This document shows positions 1 through 9,159 of a stretch of DNA of 64,000 nucleotides, one piece after another. The notes under the pieces were generated by a model, which was not told where the DNA came from, ran no database searches, and saw nothing but the letters and a program-made list of their open reading frames with translations. This stretch comes from Allacma fusca. Taxonomy: Eukaryota; Arthropoda; Collembola; Symphypleona; Sminthuridae. Positions within the stretch are counted from its first letter, which is position 1; every line of letters starts with the position of its first letter. Position numbers and translations under genes: made by a program. The DNA lies in the NCBI GenBank assembly GCA_947179485.1, contig OX359245.1:69675067-69739066 (forward strand). Direction: 5' to 3'.

Positions 1-125
1 GGGCTTTCTTTGAACATCCGACTGAAGCCTTCATGGTATGGGTTTCTTTTCTAGAATTCGTTGGATATTCGTACCATAAATTATTCGTAAAATATTTTAT
101 TGTAAAAAAATCAATGTTATTATAG

Positions 126-644
126 ATCGACTTTGACATTGCGGCTCGCGTTGGATGGAACCGATACCACCGGTGTTTTTTCTACTACTTGGGTAGAAAG
201 ACCAAGACCGGGACTGTTACGAGCGTTAAATTCTCCCAGTACGAGGGCACGCAGATTCGCGAATTTATCTCGCAAATTCTGGACCAGGTTGCGGTGCATC
301 CCACCACTGGCAAGGCGTTCAATGACCTCATTCCGTATTTTGACAAGAACCCAAGTCGAGCTCACGTCTCGATGGAATACGACAAAAGGAGCGAGCTGTG
401 GACCGACCCAGATCTTCACCTGGACACTGTTCGTGTCCGCCTTGTGTTCAAGAGGGTGAGCGGGCAGTATGCAATTCTGCTCAACAATAAAGTCTCTGAT
501 GCAGTGTCAAAACGACTAAAGAACTGGCAGGGGCCGCAAATGACTTTGGCTTTGCCCGCTGTTCGAAACTTGGAATCATTTCTCTCTGAAGTGACCATGC
601 CTCCTTTTGAGCTCGACACTCAGCTTCAGGAAGATGAAGTTTGA
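126..644 (+). CDS. Polinton 1 conserved unknown protein, 3' exon (partial)
   Basis: This is the last exon of a gene whose first exon lies left of the window. The exon opens right after a TTATTATAG acceptor (AG at 124-125) in phase 0 and runs 172 codons to a TGA stop. Its protein aligns along its length with the second exon of the minus-strand gene at 41525-42416: shared LGR, VKFS, ILDQV, W(T/S)TPDL(H/D)L, SVRV-like, LLNN, VSKR, NW.GP and NLESF blocks. The acceptor sits at the same place in both genes. The product is soluble and has an acidic tail; I do not recognise a domain. Its presence in both elements suggests a core rather than cargo role, but the function is unknown. Confidence 0.75.
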   Translation: MDFDIAARVGWNRYHRCFFYYLGRKTKTGTVTSVKFSQYEGTQIREFISQILDQVAVHPTTGKAFNDLIPYFDKNPSRAHVSMEYDKRSELWTDPDLHLDTVRVRLVFKRVSGQYAILLNNKVSDAVSKRLKNWQGPQMTLALPAVRNLESFLSEVTMPPFELDTQLQEDEV

Positions 645-745
645 AAGTTTAAATAAGAATTGATTTATGCAGTGTACATGCTTGGTGTTTTAATGTGTTT
701 TTAAGAAAGAAGTTGTTTATGTGGTGTTCGTGCTTGATTATTAAT

Positions 746-894
746 ATATAAATGTGTCAGTGCATTAGAATAATTACCTATTTTACAGTCTTAAAAAAAA
801 TACAAAATATGAAAAAATTAAAAAAAAGTGTAAATATGTACAAAAAATGTCATTGTCTTTGTTTACTTCATTTCCATATGCGCATCTGTAATTA
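746..894 (+). repeat. Inverted repeat arm A around the Polinton 1 minus-strand block
   Basis: An AT-rich stretch of about 150 bp matches the reverse complement of 7513-7663. Identical blocks include ATTAGAATAATTACCTA and ACTTCATTTCCATATGCGCA; the remainder differs by small indels and substitutions. It lies between the convergent 3' ends of the unknown gene (644) and the protease (991). It is internal to the element, so it is not the terminal repeat. Confidence 0.85.
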
Positions 895-990
895 CTCATG
901 CATGTAATATGACTGGATATGAAATTCTTATAATGCGACGAGCGGTTTTAAAATTAGAAAAATTTATTCAGTTTTACAAGTCATACAATT

Positions 991-1521
991 CTAAGTTATA
1001 TTGTGATATCCATAAAATCTAGTTTCACATTTGCGCATGCACGACTGATTTCCACAATCTTTCGATTTATACTTTAATATATTATTGACAAATTTTCTAA
1101 CCATCCTGTCATTAGAGCGAGAACTTATCTTAAAACTAGACATTATTTTTTCCAAACTTATTCCAATCATTCTTAAATAACTAACATAGACACAATACTG
1201 ACCGCAGACATTGGAATTTATACTTTGCATAGAACGACAGTTCTCTGCAATGACAGTTTTAGCTGGCCACTGTATATCTTTATATATTCGCGGGGGAAAT
1301 CCATATGAGTCAAACCACTCGGTCTCCTCGCTGTTGTGAACATCCCAGCAAACCCAATGCCAGCCTGGCTCATCAGCCGGGTCAGTGTTCTGTATAATTA
1401 CATGTGGATATGACGCATTTGCCGTCAGCAATGTTAAGTTGTCTGCAGAGACAATGTAGAAAGGAATCCTGGTCTTGGGCAAGAGGCAATCCAAGGCCTG
1501 GTAAATCTCGGTGCTGTTCAT
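991..1521 (-). CDS. PRO: Adenain-like maturation cysteine protease, Polinton 1
   Basis: A 176-residue protease of the adenovirus C5 type (Ulp1-like fold), which in Polintons is presumed to cleave virion proteins during maturation. The catalytic set is visible: His55 in GWHW, Asp71 in WFDSYG, Gln99 and Cys106 in NVCGQYC. The Gln-to-Cys spacing of seven is that of adenain. It starts 2 nt after the capsid stop codon, the end of the co-oriented block. The C-terminal 30 residues are Cys-rich and extend beyond the copy at 49001-49459. Confidence 0.87.
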   Translation of the reverse strand: MNSTEIYQALDCLLPKTRIPFYIVSADNLTLLTANASYPHVIIQNTDPADEPGWHWVCWDVHNSEETEWFDSYGFPPRIYKDIQWPAKTVIAENCRSMQSINSNVCGQYCVYVSYLRMIGISLEKIMSSFKISSRSNDRMVRKFVNNILKYKSKDCGNQSCMRKCETRFYGYHNIT

Positions 1522-1523
1522 AT

Positions 1524-2984
1524 TCAGTGTTCAAGTATTACCCTTTTATCAGCGTCAATCTCCAGGACACTCTGGTACTGGCAATAGACAATAACATTTA
1601 TGTTCTTGTCCAACGCCGTCCTGAATTTCATAGACACCTTCAACTGCCCTCGCTTGTTGACGCTGAGAAAGTTTCCCGAATTAGGCAACAGCTCAATTGC
1701 CAGCAAACAGTTGCCTGTACAAATAAATTAGCATTTTTACATTTTTGTTTTAGATTTTTTGGTTTTTTTAAAACGTATTTTTAAAAACATTAATTTATAT
1801 GTACCTTTAGTGTAATTATCTCGTTGGATGCCGTTGGATAACAGCGCGTTTGCAGCAGTTTTTTCAAGTGTCCTAAGCCCAAGCAAAAAATCGTCTGACC
1901 CCAAGTAACTACCGTCCGTTTGTTTTTGTTTAAAACTCAGGGAGAGATCCCGGTACTGGAGGGAGTCTCCATTCCATGTAATGGACAGTTCCGACAGGTT
2001 TTTGTCCGCGAAATTGAATGGGGATTTATTCAGGGCGCCCATGAACCCATCCGAGTTTACCATTCCAATGACAATTATTTTGGGAATTTTCCCAATAACA
2101 AGAGAATCAGTAGTCACATAGCTGAGGCCTGATGCCACCGTAAACGTTTTGATCTCGGCATCGTTGGTTATGTACTTGAATGTATTCCCACGGGCTAGTT
2201 CGGCTCGGTGCATATCAATGATCGGTTTAGAAACTACTTTCTTAGATCCGTAGAATACCGCATCCGTGATTTGATACTTGTACGGGACGCCATTCGTGCC
2301 AGCCTTTGTTGTCGTACTGCATTCAAGACAAAGTTCTGGTTGCGCTCGTCTCAGTACTATACGTATGTGACTACCGGCTGGGATGTATCAAGGTTGCGTA
2401 AAGATGCTTCCTACGAGCTGCCCTACCACTTGGAAGGGCTGGCTTTTCTTTGACATGTCAAATCTAGCCTTCCACCCAGGATCAGAAGCTGTGAATACTT
2501 CTGGCGTCACATTCGGATACCACAATTCGTTCTTGAGCCGTCCATCTTTTTCCTGAGGACTCGCACTCAACAGACGTTGCATGTATCCAATCCATGGATA
2601 AAAATTAGACGTATCGGAAATCAGTTGACCGTTTAGATAGATTTCCAGATTGCTAAACATGGTCTGGAAAAAAAGATTGCACGGGGCGACAAGATCTCGG
2701 GCTTCATCGCATAGAGTGCCATCCTGATTTACAATTCGGCATGTAAGAGAAATAAAGCTGTCGAGCGGATCCAAGTAGCCGGACGTATCCAATGTTATTT
2801 GAAATTCCAGAGGATTAAAATCTTCCTTTATGGAGACGAGGGGAAATGCCTGAATGTAGTCGTTACTCAGCTGCGTGGAGATGTCGGTAGGGAGGAGGTC
2901 AAAAAGTGCCAACTCTGATCGAATGCTCTCCGTCGACCCTTCATAGACCGTAGCCCCTTTCTCGAAAACGCTATTTAAATCCAT
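1524..2984 (-). pseudogene. MCP: Major capsid protein gene, Polinton 1, with one in-frame stop
   Basis: Two exons on the minus strand: 2984-1805 and 1714-1524, with a 90-nt GT..AG intron. The intact-length product would be about 456 residues, like the 450-residue paralogue at 47573-49000, and the last exon is 191 nt in both. The family is the Polinton jelly-roll capsid group I know under the nematode name F54H12.2; assignment as the major rather than the minor capsid protein rests on that recollection. A single TGA at 2388-2390 interrupts the frame where the paralogue has Arg, consistent with a CGA to TGA transition; the frame is otherwise open on both sides. Either the gene is dead or the codon is polymorphic or misread. 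Confidence 0.75.
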
Positions 2985-2988
2985 TGAA

Positions 2989-3360
2989 TTACTTTACACA
3001 CCGGCGGTTCTTTCGCTTGCGACCTGCTCCCAACTGGACGCGTGTGATACTCTTCTTCTTCTTCTTGTTCTGTTTCTTAGTTCGCCCGCGCTTCGGTTTC
3101 TTTTGTGACTTCCTACGTCTCCGACCCAATCCCAACTGAACTGGTTTCTGAGATGCTCGCCTCCTTTTCTTCTTTCCTTTGCCCGTTTGCTCCTTCTTCT
3201 TCACACCAGCTGATTTCTTCAGGGGAATGAGGTAAGAAGATGCCTCGGGATTAAGACCGCCACTCGCCATTAAATTAGTGCTTACACTTGCTCCTCCAAC
3301 TTGGTTATGGTGACCAGGTTCTAGGACACAAGCTTTATCATCACATTGAACCTCTCTCAT
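2989..3360 (-). CDS. Basic core-like protein, Polinton 1
   Basis: A 123-residue protein. The first ~50 residues are polar with CDDKAC and GG motifs; the rest is a Lys/Arg tract typical of DNA-condensing proteins such as adenovirus core proteins VII and mu. Four Q-x-G-x-(G/A) motifs punctuate it (QVGGA, QTGKG, QLGLG, QLGAG), each at a boundary with a basic run. Its start overlaps the penton-like gene's stop by ATGA, which points to coupled expression. It lies between the two capsid genes exactly as its paralogue does at 47255. The DNA-binding role is inferred from composition. Confidence 0.72.
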   Translation of the reverse strand: MREVQCDDKACVLEPGHHNQVGGASVSTNLMASGGLNPEASSYLIPLKKSAGVKKKEQTGKGKKKRRRASQKPVQLGLGRRRRKSQKKPKRGRTKKQNKKKKKSITRVQLGAGRKRKNRRCVK

Positions 3361-4976
3361 ACTTTAGGTCGAATGTGAAGGGTCACTCCTGTTGTAGTTC
3401 CTCCAAAATTAATTGGGCTCAAAGATTCGTCCGCGAAATCAACGCGAATCTGATTTTGCTCCTCGCCGTGCAAAGGCAAATACGACACTGGGAAGAATTC
3501 ATGTTCGCATTCAGAATTATAATCATGATTTAGTTTTAGCTCTTTAAGTAGGGGAATACAGCGGTCTTCATACGTCTGGTTCTCAATCAGATTTGAAAGG
3601 ACCAGCAGGCGATTTGCCTGACCCGGAGCTGGCTTGGGAACAGGAGGTCGGATTTCCTCCTTTTCATATTCATCTTCCTCTTGCTCCTCGACAAGTTCGC
3701 GCTTGGCTGCATACCTCGAACCGCTCTTAAACACGTGCTTACGAGGTATTCCAAAGTAATTGCAGATCGGAATTGAAAAACTGACTTCAACGTCGTTTGA
3801 AACTTCGCTCATGACAATGTCTCCGTTGTCGTAAGAAAAGTATATGTTATTCGAGGCATATACATATTCCGTGAAAGTATTATTGAGTTCTTGTAAAACG
3901 TCTTGAAGCGCCATTGACGCGGGTTCTTTCATGAACACGTCTACTACCGCCGATTTACGAACTTTATACATCAGAATATCTACCTTCCCAATTTTCTTAA
4001 ACGCGTCTTCGTCAAATGGAAACTTAGAATCGTAAACGCTTCCCGAGTAGAACGTGTCATCGGTGAACCCTAAGCACTTGACGATATTTGAAGGGAAAAC
4101 TATATGGTTGCGATCATCATCATCTGCTCCCACCTTCACACTTATCGAGCATCTGAAGGCACTGTCCCAGACAAAGTGTACAATTGTTTGAAGCAATTCG
4201 TGGAGCTTTGATTTCACCTTCGTAAAGTATTTCACATAATCTGTATCATTCAGTTTCTTCAAAACAAGTAGGTTGTTATGCTGCTGCTTAACAACAATAC
4301 GATTTAAATAATATGTTCTCTTTAAAAATTTAAAATCGAATACGGTGTTCATTGGAACTTTGACAAATTGAGTTTGATCCAATATAAAGTCCCCACTAGT
4401 GGATCCAGATTCGAACAGTTTTCGAGTAAAGCCCAATACTTTTGCAAATTCGGTAGACAGAAATAAATAATCTTGGTCCTTCGCGATTACCGGGTTAATA
4501 AAGATAATCATTTTTTTTGCTCCCTCAACATAAGCAATGGTCATGTTTAGTTTGAGCGTCGCATATTGGTTGTTAAATTGAGTTATGAATTCGTTAATAT
4601 TAGCATCCGTCTTCTTGAATTGATAACTTGTTTCTAAGGGGGGTTGGTAGCCCGGGAATAAAGGACCGATTGGAACAGCAGACATGTGAATGGGAATAGA
4701 TCTCTTGACAATTCGTCTTCGCTTCCTTGTAAGACGAAGCTGGGGTTCGCTCGCTACGGCTTGTGGCATACTTCGTAGACTTTCCAGCATGGTTTTACTC
4801 GGCTTGTATCGAAGCTTCAGCAGTCCGACTTCATATTTCCCCCGGGGACAATGTATAGGGTTAGGCAACTGATGCACAATCGAAGATTGAGACACATCGT
4901 TCGAATTCGTTAGGACAATGTAATGGTCCAACTCATTCTCTTGAGGAACAAATCGTGCGCTTCTTCGCAGATACAT
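3357..4976 (-). CDS. Penton/minor-capsid-like protein, Polinton 1
   Basis: About 539 residues from the ATG at 4976. The opening IVLTNSNDVSQ.. section and the C-terminal block (VLSNLIENQ.., PLL.EL, FFPVSYLPL, DESLSPINFGG, VTLHIRP) are conserved in the copy at 45705-47252 and fit the Polinton family usually called minor capsid or penton protein. Three internal repeats of roughly 100 residues end in LGFTRKLFESGS, LGFTDDTFYSGS and FGIPRKHVFKSGS. An acidic Glu-rich linker precedes the C-terminal block. Which of this and the 450-residue protein is the hexon-type subunit cannot be proven from sequence alone. The frame is intact. Confidence 0.68.
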   Translation of the reverse strand: MYLRRSARFVPQENELDHYIVLTNSNDVSQSSIVHQLPNPIHCPRGKYEVGLLKLRYKPSKTMLESLRSMPQAVASEPQLRLTRKRRRIVKRSIPIHMSAVPIGPLFPGYQPPLETSYQFKKTDANINEFITQFNNQYATLKLNMTIAYVEGAKKMIIFINPVIAKDQDYLFLSTEFAKVLGFTRKLFESGSTSGDFILDQTQFVKVPMNTVFDFKFLKRTYYLNRIVVKQQHNNLLVLKKLNDTDYVKYFTKVKSKLHELLQTIVHFVWDSAFRCSISVKVGADDDDRNHIVFPSNIVKCLGFTDDTFYSGSVYDSKFPFDEDAFKKIGKVDILMYKVRKSAVVDVFMKEPASMALQDVLQELNNTFTEYVYASNNIYFSYDNGDIVMSEVSNDVEVSFSIPICNYFGIPRKHVFKSGSRYAAKRELVEEQEEDEYEKEEIRPPVPKPAPGQANRLLVLSNLIENQTYEDRCIPLLKELKLNHDYNSECEHEFFPVSYLPLHGEEQNQIRVDFADESLSPINFGGTTTGVTLHIRPKV

Positions 4977-5039
4977 TGTCAACTGTTGTCAATTCAAATG
5001 ACAAGTTGTGAATGACGCCGATCGATATATGAGCTCGCT

Positions 5040-6011
5040 TTAATCTGACTTCTTAACCAAGCTAAGCTCCGGCGCATAAAAACTTGCATTTAACTGTTCG
5101 GACTTCATGTCTGCTAATCGAAATGTATATGGATATGTGTTAACAACCTGAACTACTTTAAATAGTTCCCTCGAAAAGGATTCTTTGTATCCCTTCTCGA
5201 ATATCATTTTTATTCTGGAGATGCGAACGACATCACCAACTGCGTACTGCGGAGGCTTCCTTGGTCTTTTTGATTCCTCCAAATACTTGACGTAGATGTG
5301 CTGCCACACCTCATAGGAATTCCTGGTTGACACTTCATTTGGAGCCATGCCGATTGACCTGTGCTTGGTAGCGTTGTATGCACTGGTGAAGTCTGGGAGT
5401 ACTTCGACAATTCGTTTTGTGTTTTTCAGCGTCATGTACCGTTGTAACTTGGAGAAAAGTGTTCGTATAAATCGCTCGCTCATACTGGCTTTCATAGGTG
5501 AGTGGATATTGTAAAGCGTCACATGGTTCTGAGCTAGAAACTTTCCAAAGGCTTTTGACATGAATTCGGTTCCTCTATCCGTATATAAATACACGGGAGT
5601 AACCCGAGCCTCTTCGAAAACAGACCGGAAGGCTTGAATCATCGAATCTGAATTCTTATTCTTCAACAAGCGTGTGTACGCCTTTCTTGAGAAAGCGTCA
5701 AGCACGACCAGAACAAAGTGATTGCCACTGTTGGACTTTGCAAGCCCGGCCAGGTCTTTTAGATCAGCCGTGAAGATTTCATTGATAAAATTCACCATAA
5801 TTTTCCTTCTTGGAAACTTCTTTCTCGCTTGTTTGTGCAATGAGAATGTTTCTAGCGCTCTTAGCTGTTTTGACACCTCGTCCTTGTTTGAAAACTCGTC
5901 TCGGTTTCGGAAAAACCCGTTCAAACCGGAAAATGATCCGGACAGTTTTTTATTTATGTACGTCTTTTGTATCTTTGATATTTCTTCACCACCACCTTTC
6001 GCCCCTTCCAT
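5040..6011 (-). CDS. INT: Retroviral-type (rve) integrase, Polinton 1
   Basis: A 323-residue DDE integrase, the enzyme that inserts the element by strand transfer and creates the 6-bp target duplication. The catalytic residues are visible as Asp83 (TADLKDL), Asp145 (YTDRGTEF) and Glu179 (SMSERFIR). The C-terminal SH3/chromo-like segment starts around YAVGDVVRISR. It is one uninterrupted frame, whereas the copy at 44528-45698 has two introns. Its first 58 nt overlap the end of the upstream basic-tailed protein in another frame. No inactivating change was seen. Confidence 0.9.
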   Translation of the reverse strand: MEGAKGGGEEISKIQKTYINKKLSGSFSGLNGFFRNRDEFSNKDEVSKQLRALETFSLHKQARKKFPRRKIMVNFINEIFTADLKDLAGLAKSNSGNHFVLVVLDAFSRKAYTRLLKNKNSDSMIQAFRSVFEEARVTPVYLYTDRGTEFMSKAFGKFLAQNHVTLYNIHSPMKASMSERFIRTLFSKLQRYMTLKNTKRIVEVLPDFTSAYNATKHRSIGMAPNEVSTRNSYEVWQHIYVKYLEESKRPRKPPQYAVGDVVRISRIKMIFEKGYKESFSRELFKVVQVVNTYPYTFRLADMKSEQLNASFYAPELSLVKKSD

Positions 6012-6478
6012 TTCTTATTTTTCTTCTTTCCTTTACCGACTTGTTTCCTCGGACGAAGTTTTCGACCAGTTTTCTCAGCAACGTCTTTATCGGGAGTATG
6101 CACCGTCTGGTTGTTTTCACTGAGCTTTATATTACCATTGTCAGCTATTTGTTCCGATTCGCCGACGGGCACGCTATTCCCGAATGTTTTCCATTCTGGT
6201 TCTAGAATGTAGTTCTCTCCCTGGTGATATCTGCAGCAGCATAACTGTAGGCGCTCAGATTTCTTTTTTCTCTGGAATTTTTTGCCGGTATCCGGTAAAG
6301 AAATGTCGTCAACCTCCTTAGGCACACTCGAAGGTTCTTTAATTGTCTCCTCCACAAGAGGTTCATTCTCAGAAACTGGAGCCTCACCACTCGCAACATT
6401 TGTCTTGTTCTCATCTTTATACAAGGTCATTAGCTTATCGTAAAGCTGAGGCTCAATGACTTTGTAAATCTGAGCCAT
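5954..6478 (-). CDS. Acidic-then-basic Polinton protein with QxGxG site, Polinton 1
   Basis: A 174-residue protein from the ATG at 6478 (MAQIYKVIEPQLYDKL), which aligns with MAKVMKVISPDLYEKL of the copy at 50520. It has a helical N-terminus, an acidic low-complexity middle, a conserved LQLCCC followed later by a Trp (W-K-T/S-F), and a Lys/Arg tail that begins with QVGKGKKK. The QVGKG sequence resembles the repeated motifs in the core protein. It starts just past the stop of the 102-residue gene. The function is unknown; a virion or DNA-associated protein processed by the element protease is a reasonable inference. Confidence 0.7.
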   Translation of the reverse strand: MAQIYKVIEPQLYDKLMTLYKDENKTNVASGEAPVSENEPLVEETIKEPSSVPKEVDDISLPDTGKKFQRKKKSERLQLCCCRYHQGENYILEPEWKTFGNSVPVGESEQIADNGNIKLSENNQTVHTPDKDVAEKTGRKLRPRKQVGKGKKKNKKWKGRKVVVKKYQRYKRRT

Positions 6479-6479
6479 T

Positions 6480-6788
6480 TCAATATAACATGACGCTAAC
6501 AAATTCGTCTTGCAATATTCGCGATACTACTGTGCAGAGTATTTTCTTCACTTGGGCTTTTCGCCTCATCAGCACTGTTCTTATTGAATACGAAGATTTT
6601 ATTTCCTCTAGTATTCTATTAACACAAATTGGTTTGCAATTACTGAATATGGAAAAATTGACAAGACATTCCACAACAGCAGTGAGTTCTTTGTCCGATG
6701 CTTGCTCGAGCAACTTTGTAAATAACCTCTTTTCGGCTTTGCACAGGTTATATAAAAATTTAAAGTCTTTTTCCAGTTTGGTCGTCAT
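6480..6788 (-). CDS. Small helical Polinton protein, Polinton 1
   Basis: 102 residues, predicted mostly helical, with a conserved core (F..LL..AS..EL.AVVEC) shared with the 108-residue protein at 50201-50527. Families with this pattern occur widely in Polintons next to the ATPase, but no biochemical role is established that I know of. The start overlaps the ATPase stop as ATGA (6785-6788), a tight polycistronic arrangement. The next gene starts within 2 nt of its stop. Confidence 0.68.
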   Translation of the reverse strand: MTTKLEKDFKFLYNLCKAEKRLFTKLLEQASDKELTAVVECLVNFSIFSNCKPICVNRILEEIKSSYSIRTVLMRRKAQVKKILCTVVSRILQDEFVSVMLY

Positions 6789-7432
6789 TTTTTCGGACCA
6801 TATACCTCAGTTTCAGGACCGGCATATAACGAATTTCTTACAAAGTACACGTGTTTTTTATGTTTTGGATGCAGATCCAGTATGATATAGCTATATTCTC
6901 TTCCTATGACAGCCTTTCGGTATGCGTCAATTAGGAAAGCTACGTTGCCAGGGCAAACCTGGCGCGCAATTGTGGACACTATTGATCTGTCCCTTGCAGA
7001 ATCAAAATAACACAACCATTGGGTATTAATCGACAGCTCCCGAAGGTTTTTATGATACAGATTTTGTAAAATTACTATAATAGAGACCCCTCGATGATGC
7101 GAATGTTTTGTGAAAAAGTTTGTTATAATGTCGTGAGCTTGTCCTTTTCCCAGCGAATCAATCTGGTCGTCTACAACGACTAGGCTAGGATTCGGTGCGG
7201 ATTCAATGTCTTCCAGGTTCTTTGTAAAAGTAACGTCTGGATCAGTCTCTTGAATTTCGTAGAAGGAAGGCTGAAAGTCTGCATATACGTACAGGACTTT
7301 TTGAATCGGTTTGTCAAAAACTTTGTTTCTATTCCGTATAATGTCTAAAGTCAAATGCGTTTTCCCACTTCCGGTAACACCGGCTATAATACAAGTAGAA
7401 GGATGTGCAATAGAAAAATCCAATGTGTCCAT
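6785..7432 (-). CDS. ATP: Genome-packaging ATPase (FtsK/HerA, A32-like), Polinton 1
   Basis: 215 residues from the ATG at 7432, exactly the length of the copy at 49548. The Walker A loop GVTGSGKT is at residues 18-25 and the Walker B VVVDDQ at 85-90; the polar residue after the DD fits the HerA/A32 superfamily. In Polintons and adintoviruses this motor is thought to pump DNA into capsids. It is the first gene of the minus-strand block, so the promoter should lie in 7433-7776, which also contains inverted repeat arm B. Confidence 0.9.
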   Translation of the reverse strand: MDTLDFSIAHPSTCIIAGVTGSGKTHLTLDIIRNRNKVFDKPIQKVLYVYADFQPSFYEIQETDPDVTFTKNLEDIESAPNPSLVVVDDQIDSLGKGQAHDIITNFFTKHSHHRGVSIIVILQNLYHKNLRELSINTQWLCYFDSARDRSIVSTIARQVCPGNVAFLIDAYRKAVIGREYSYIILDLHPKHKKHVYFVRNSLYAGPETEVYGPKK

Positions 7433-7512
7433 GATCACACAATAAATTGCAATTGCATACTAAAATATTTTGCCTTAAAACTATGATTTTATATACAGAT
7501 TTGATTATATGT

Positions 7513-7663
7513 CAATTACAGATGCGCATATGGAAATGAAGTGATAAAAGACAGTGAATTTTTTTTGTACATATTTACACAACTTTTTTTTAATTTTACC
7601 ATATTTTTATCTTTTTTTAAAATCTGTAATCTAGGTAATTATTCTAATACATTGACACATATA
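7513..7663 (-). repeat. Inverted repeat arm B, between ATPase start and RING gene end
   Basis: The reverse complement of 746-894 with small indels. It sits in the only gap between the ATPase 5' end and the RING/acidic gene 3' end, so it may contain the block's promoter and the upstream gene's 3' signals. A sub-block, TTGTACATATTTACACAAC, recurs in the same orientation at about 14849, after PolB. Confidence 0.83.
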
Positions 7664-7776
7664 ATATAGATCATTCACATAAGGAAATAAATTATCTACT
7701 ATAAACTGAGAATATACGATAATATCATAATTGTTAAGAGTGCAAATCAGTATGTACATTCATCATCAGAAACAAA

Positions 7777-9159
7777 TTATTTGAGAACATTTTCGCTGGA
7801 TGTTGAAGGATTTTCAGGGTCAGAAGATTTTGGGACATGGTCAATAATTGCGGGACTGATATTTTCACTTTCGCTGAGCTGTTGCTCGACTTTTTCGAGC
7901 AGCTGAAGGTCGTGAAAATGTTCGGCATTATCACTGGCTAGCTCGTGCAATACACTCTGGAGATCGTTGAACTGTTGCATATCATGATAGTCCATGCTAT
8001 CAAGAGATGCGAACAATTCGTCAATTGGGTCGTAATCAGTCGAAGTGATGTCTTCGCCTTCTTGCAGAACGTGATCTATCATACCTTCCATACCTTGTAT
8101 GCCTGCGTTATCTTCCACCGTCGGACTGTCCAGTGTGTGCTGATTGAGGGTGGGCTCGTCCAGCAATACAACATCATCATCATCATCGTTGTCGGATAGA
8201 GTTATGACCTCCGGACGAAATACAGTTAGGTCGACGTACTCTGGGGTCGGGGACGCCGGAGGTGTCAGCCAAACGGTGCTGGGATGTCCATTTAAAGGAT
8301 TCCGGCCCGAGGATCCGGGATGAATGGCATCAGAGATCCACGGGTCCAATGGTCCTTGCACACACCTCGGCTGTTCCGCCGCGATCGGAACAGTATCTAA
8401 AAGCAAACATTTCTTAAGATTTAGTAAACGTTCAAGAAAGGAACGTGGGACGTGGGAGAAAAAAAATGTTAACCTGATAAATTCTTACAATTCGAGGGCC
8501 ATTCAGTCGTGTCCTCCTCCGGAGCGAATCTGACAGGAACAATTCCCCTGTCCTGGACAACTCCTCTGTTGACCCTCCGCAAAAGGTCCGAATGGCTGTC
8601 CAGCTCTGGGTAGAACTGATCCTCTGGAACTGTGAATACAAATTTATAAATAATAATAAACAGAACTAGACCAGTTACAATACACACACACACACACAAT
8701 GCAAACATTATTCATCAATAGGGAAAATTGTAAACAATACTTACAATATAAGTACTCATACTGGCGAAACCAGTAGTGCGGCGACATCGTTGGACGCAGT
8801 TCACAAAACCAGCGACAGTTTGCACTGCAAAGTCGACAACGAATGATGTAGTCCTTGTTGGTTACAACGTCGGTACTATTGAATTTTGTTGCCAGATGGT
8901 TTAAAAGACACGGTAGATGAAATCCGTGCTTGCACCCGTAGTGTCCCATCTGGGACATCACCCGATCCGTGGCAATCGTGACGGCAGAGAACCGTTTCCA
9001 GTGTTCAAACCCGTAGTCGTTGAATTGGTCTAGGATATTGTAGTGGCTTCTGCCATTTCCTCGAAGAAATGGTGTGTTGATCGGGAGGATCACCATAGTC
9101 TCGTAAGACTGCACTGGTGAAACCTCCAATGGCAGATTGCAAATTTGACAGTTATTCAT
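7777..9159 (-). CDS. RING-like zinc protein with acidic C-terminal exon, Polinton 1 (spliced)
   Basis: Three phase-consistent exons on the minus strand. Exon 1 runs from 9159 to the donor ATT|GTAAGT near 8745; exon 2 is about 8630 to 8491 (TATTCACAG acceptor, AATT|GTAAGA donor); exon 3 runs from 8398 (TTGCTTTTAG acceptor) to 7777. Exon 1 has CxxC near the N-terminus, then GCKHGFHLPC and CRLC, a RING-like C/H pattern. Exon 3 has a TPPASPTPEY motif and a long Asp/Glu-rich tail. The gene at 39272-40943 has the same exon order. A ubiquitin-ligase or transcription-regulator role is possible but unproven. An AC microsatellite lies in intron 1. Confidence 0.68.

Noticed and set aside
133..459. Open frames overlapping 120-460 on both strands
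   Set aside because: Shadows of the 3' exon at 126-644, whose frame matches the paralogue.
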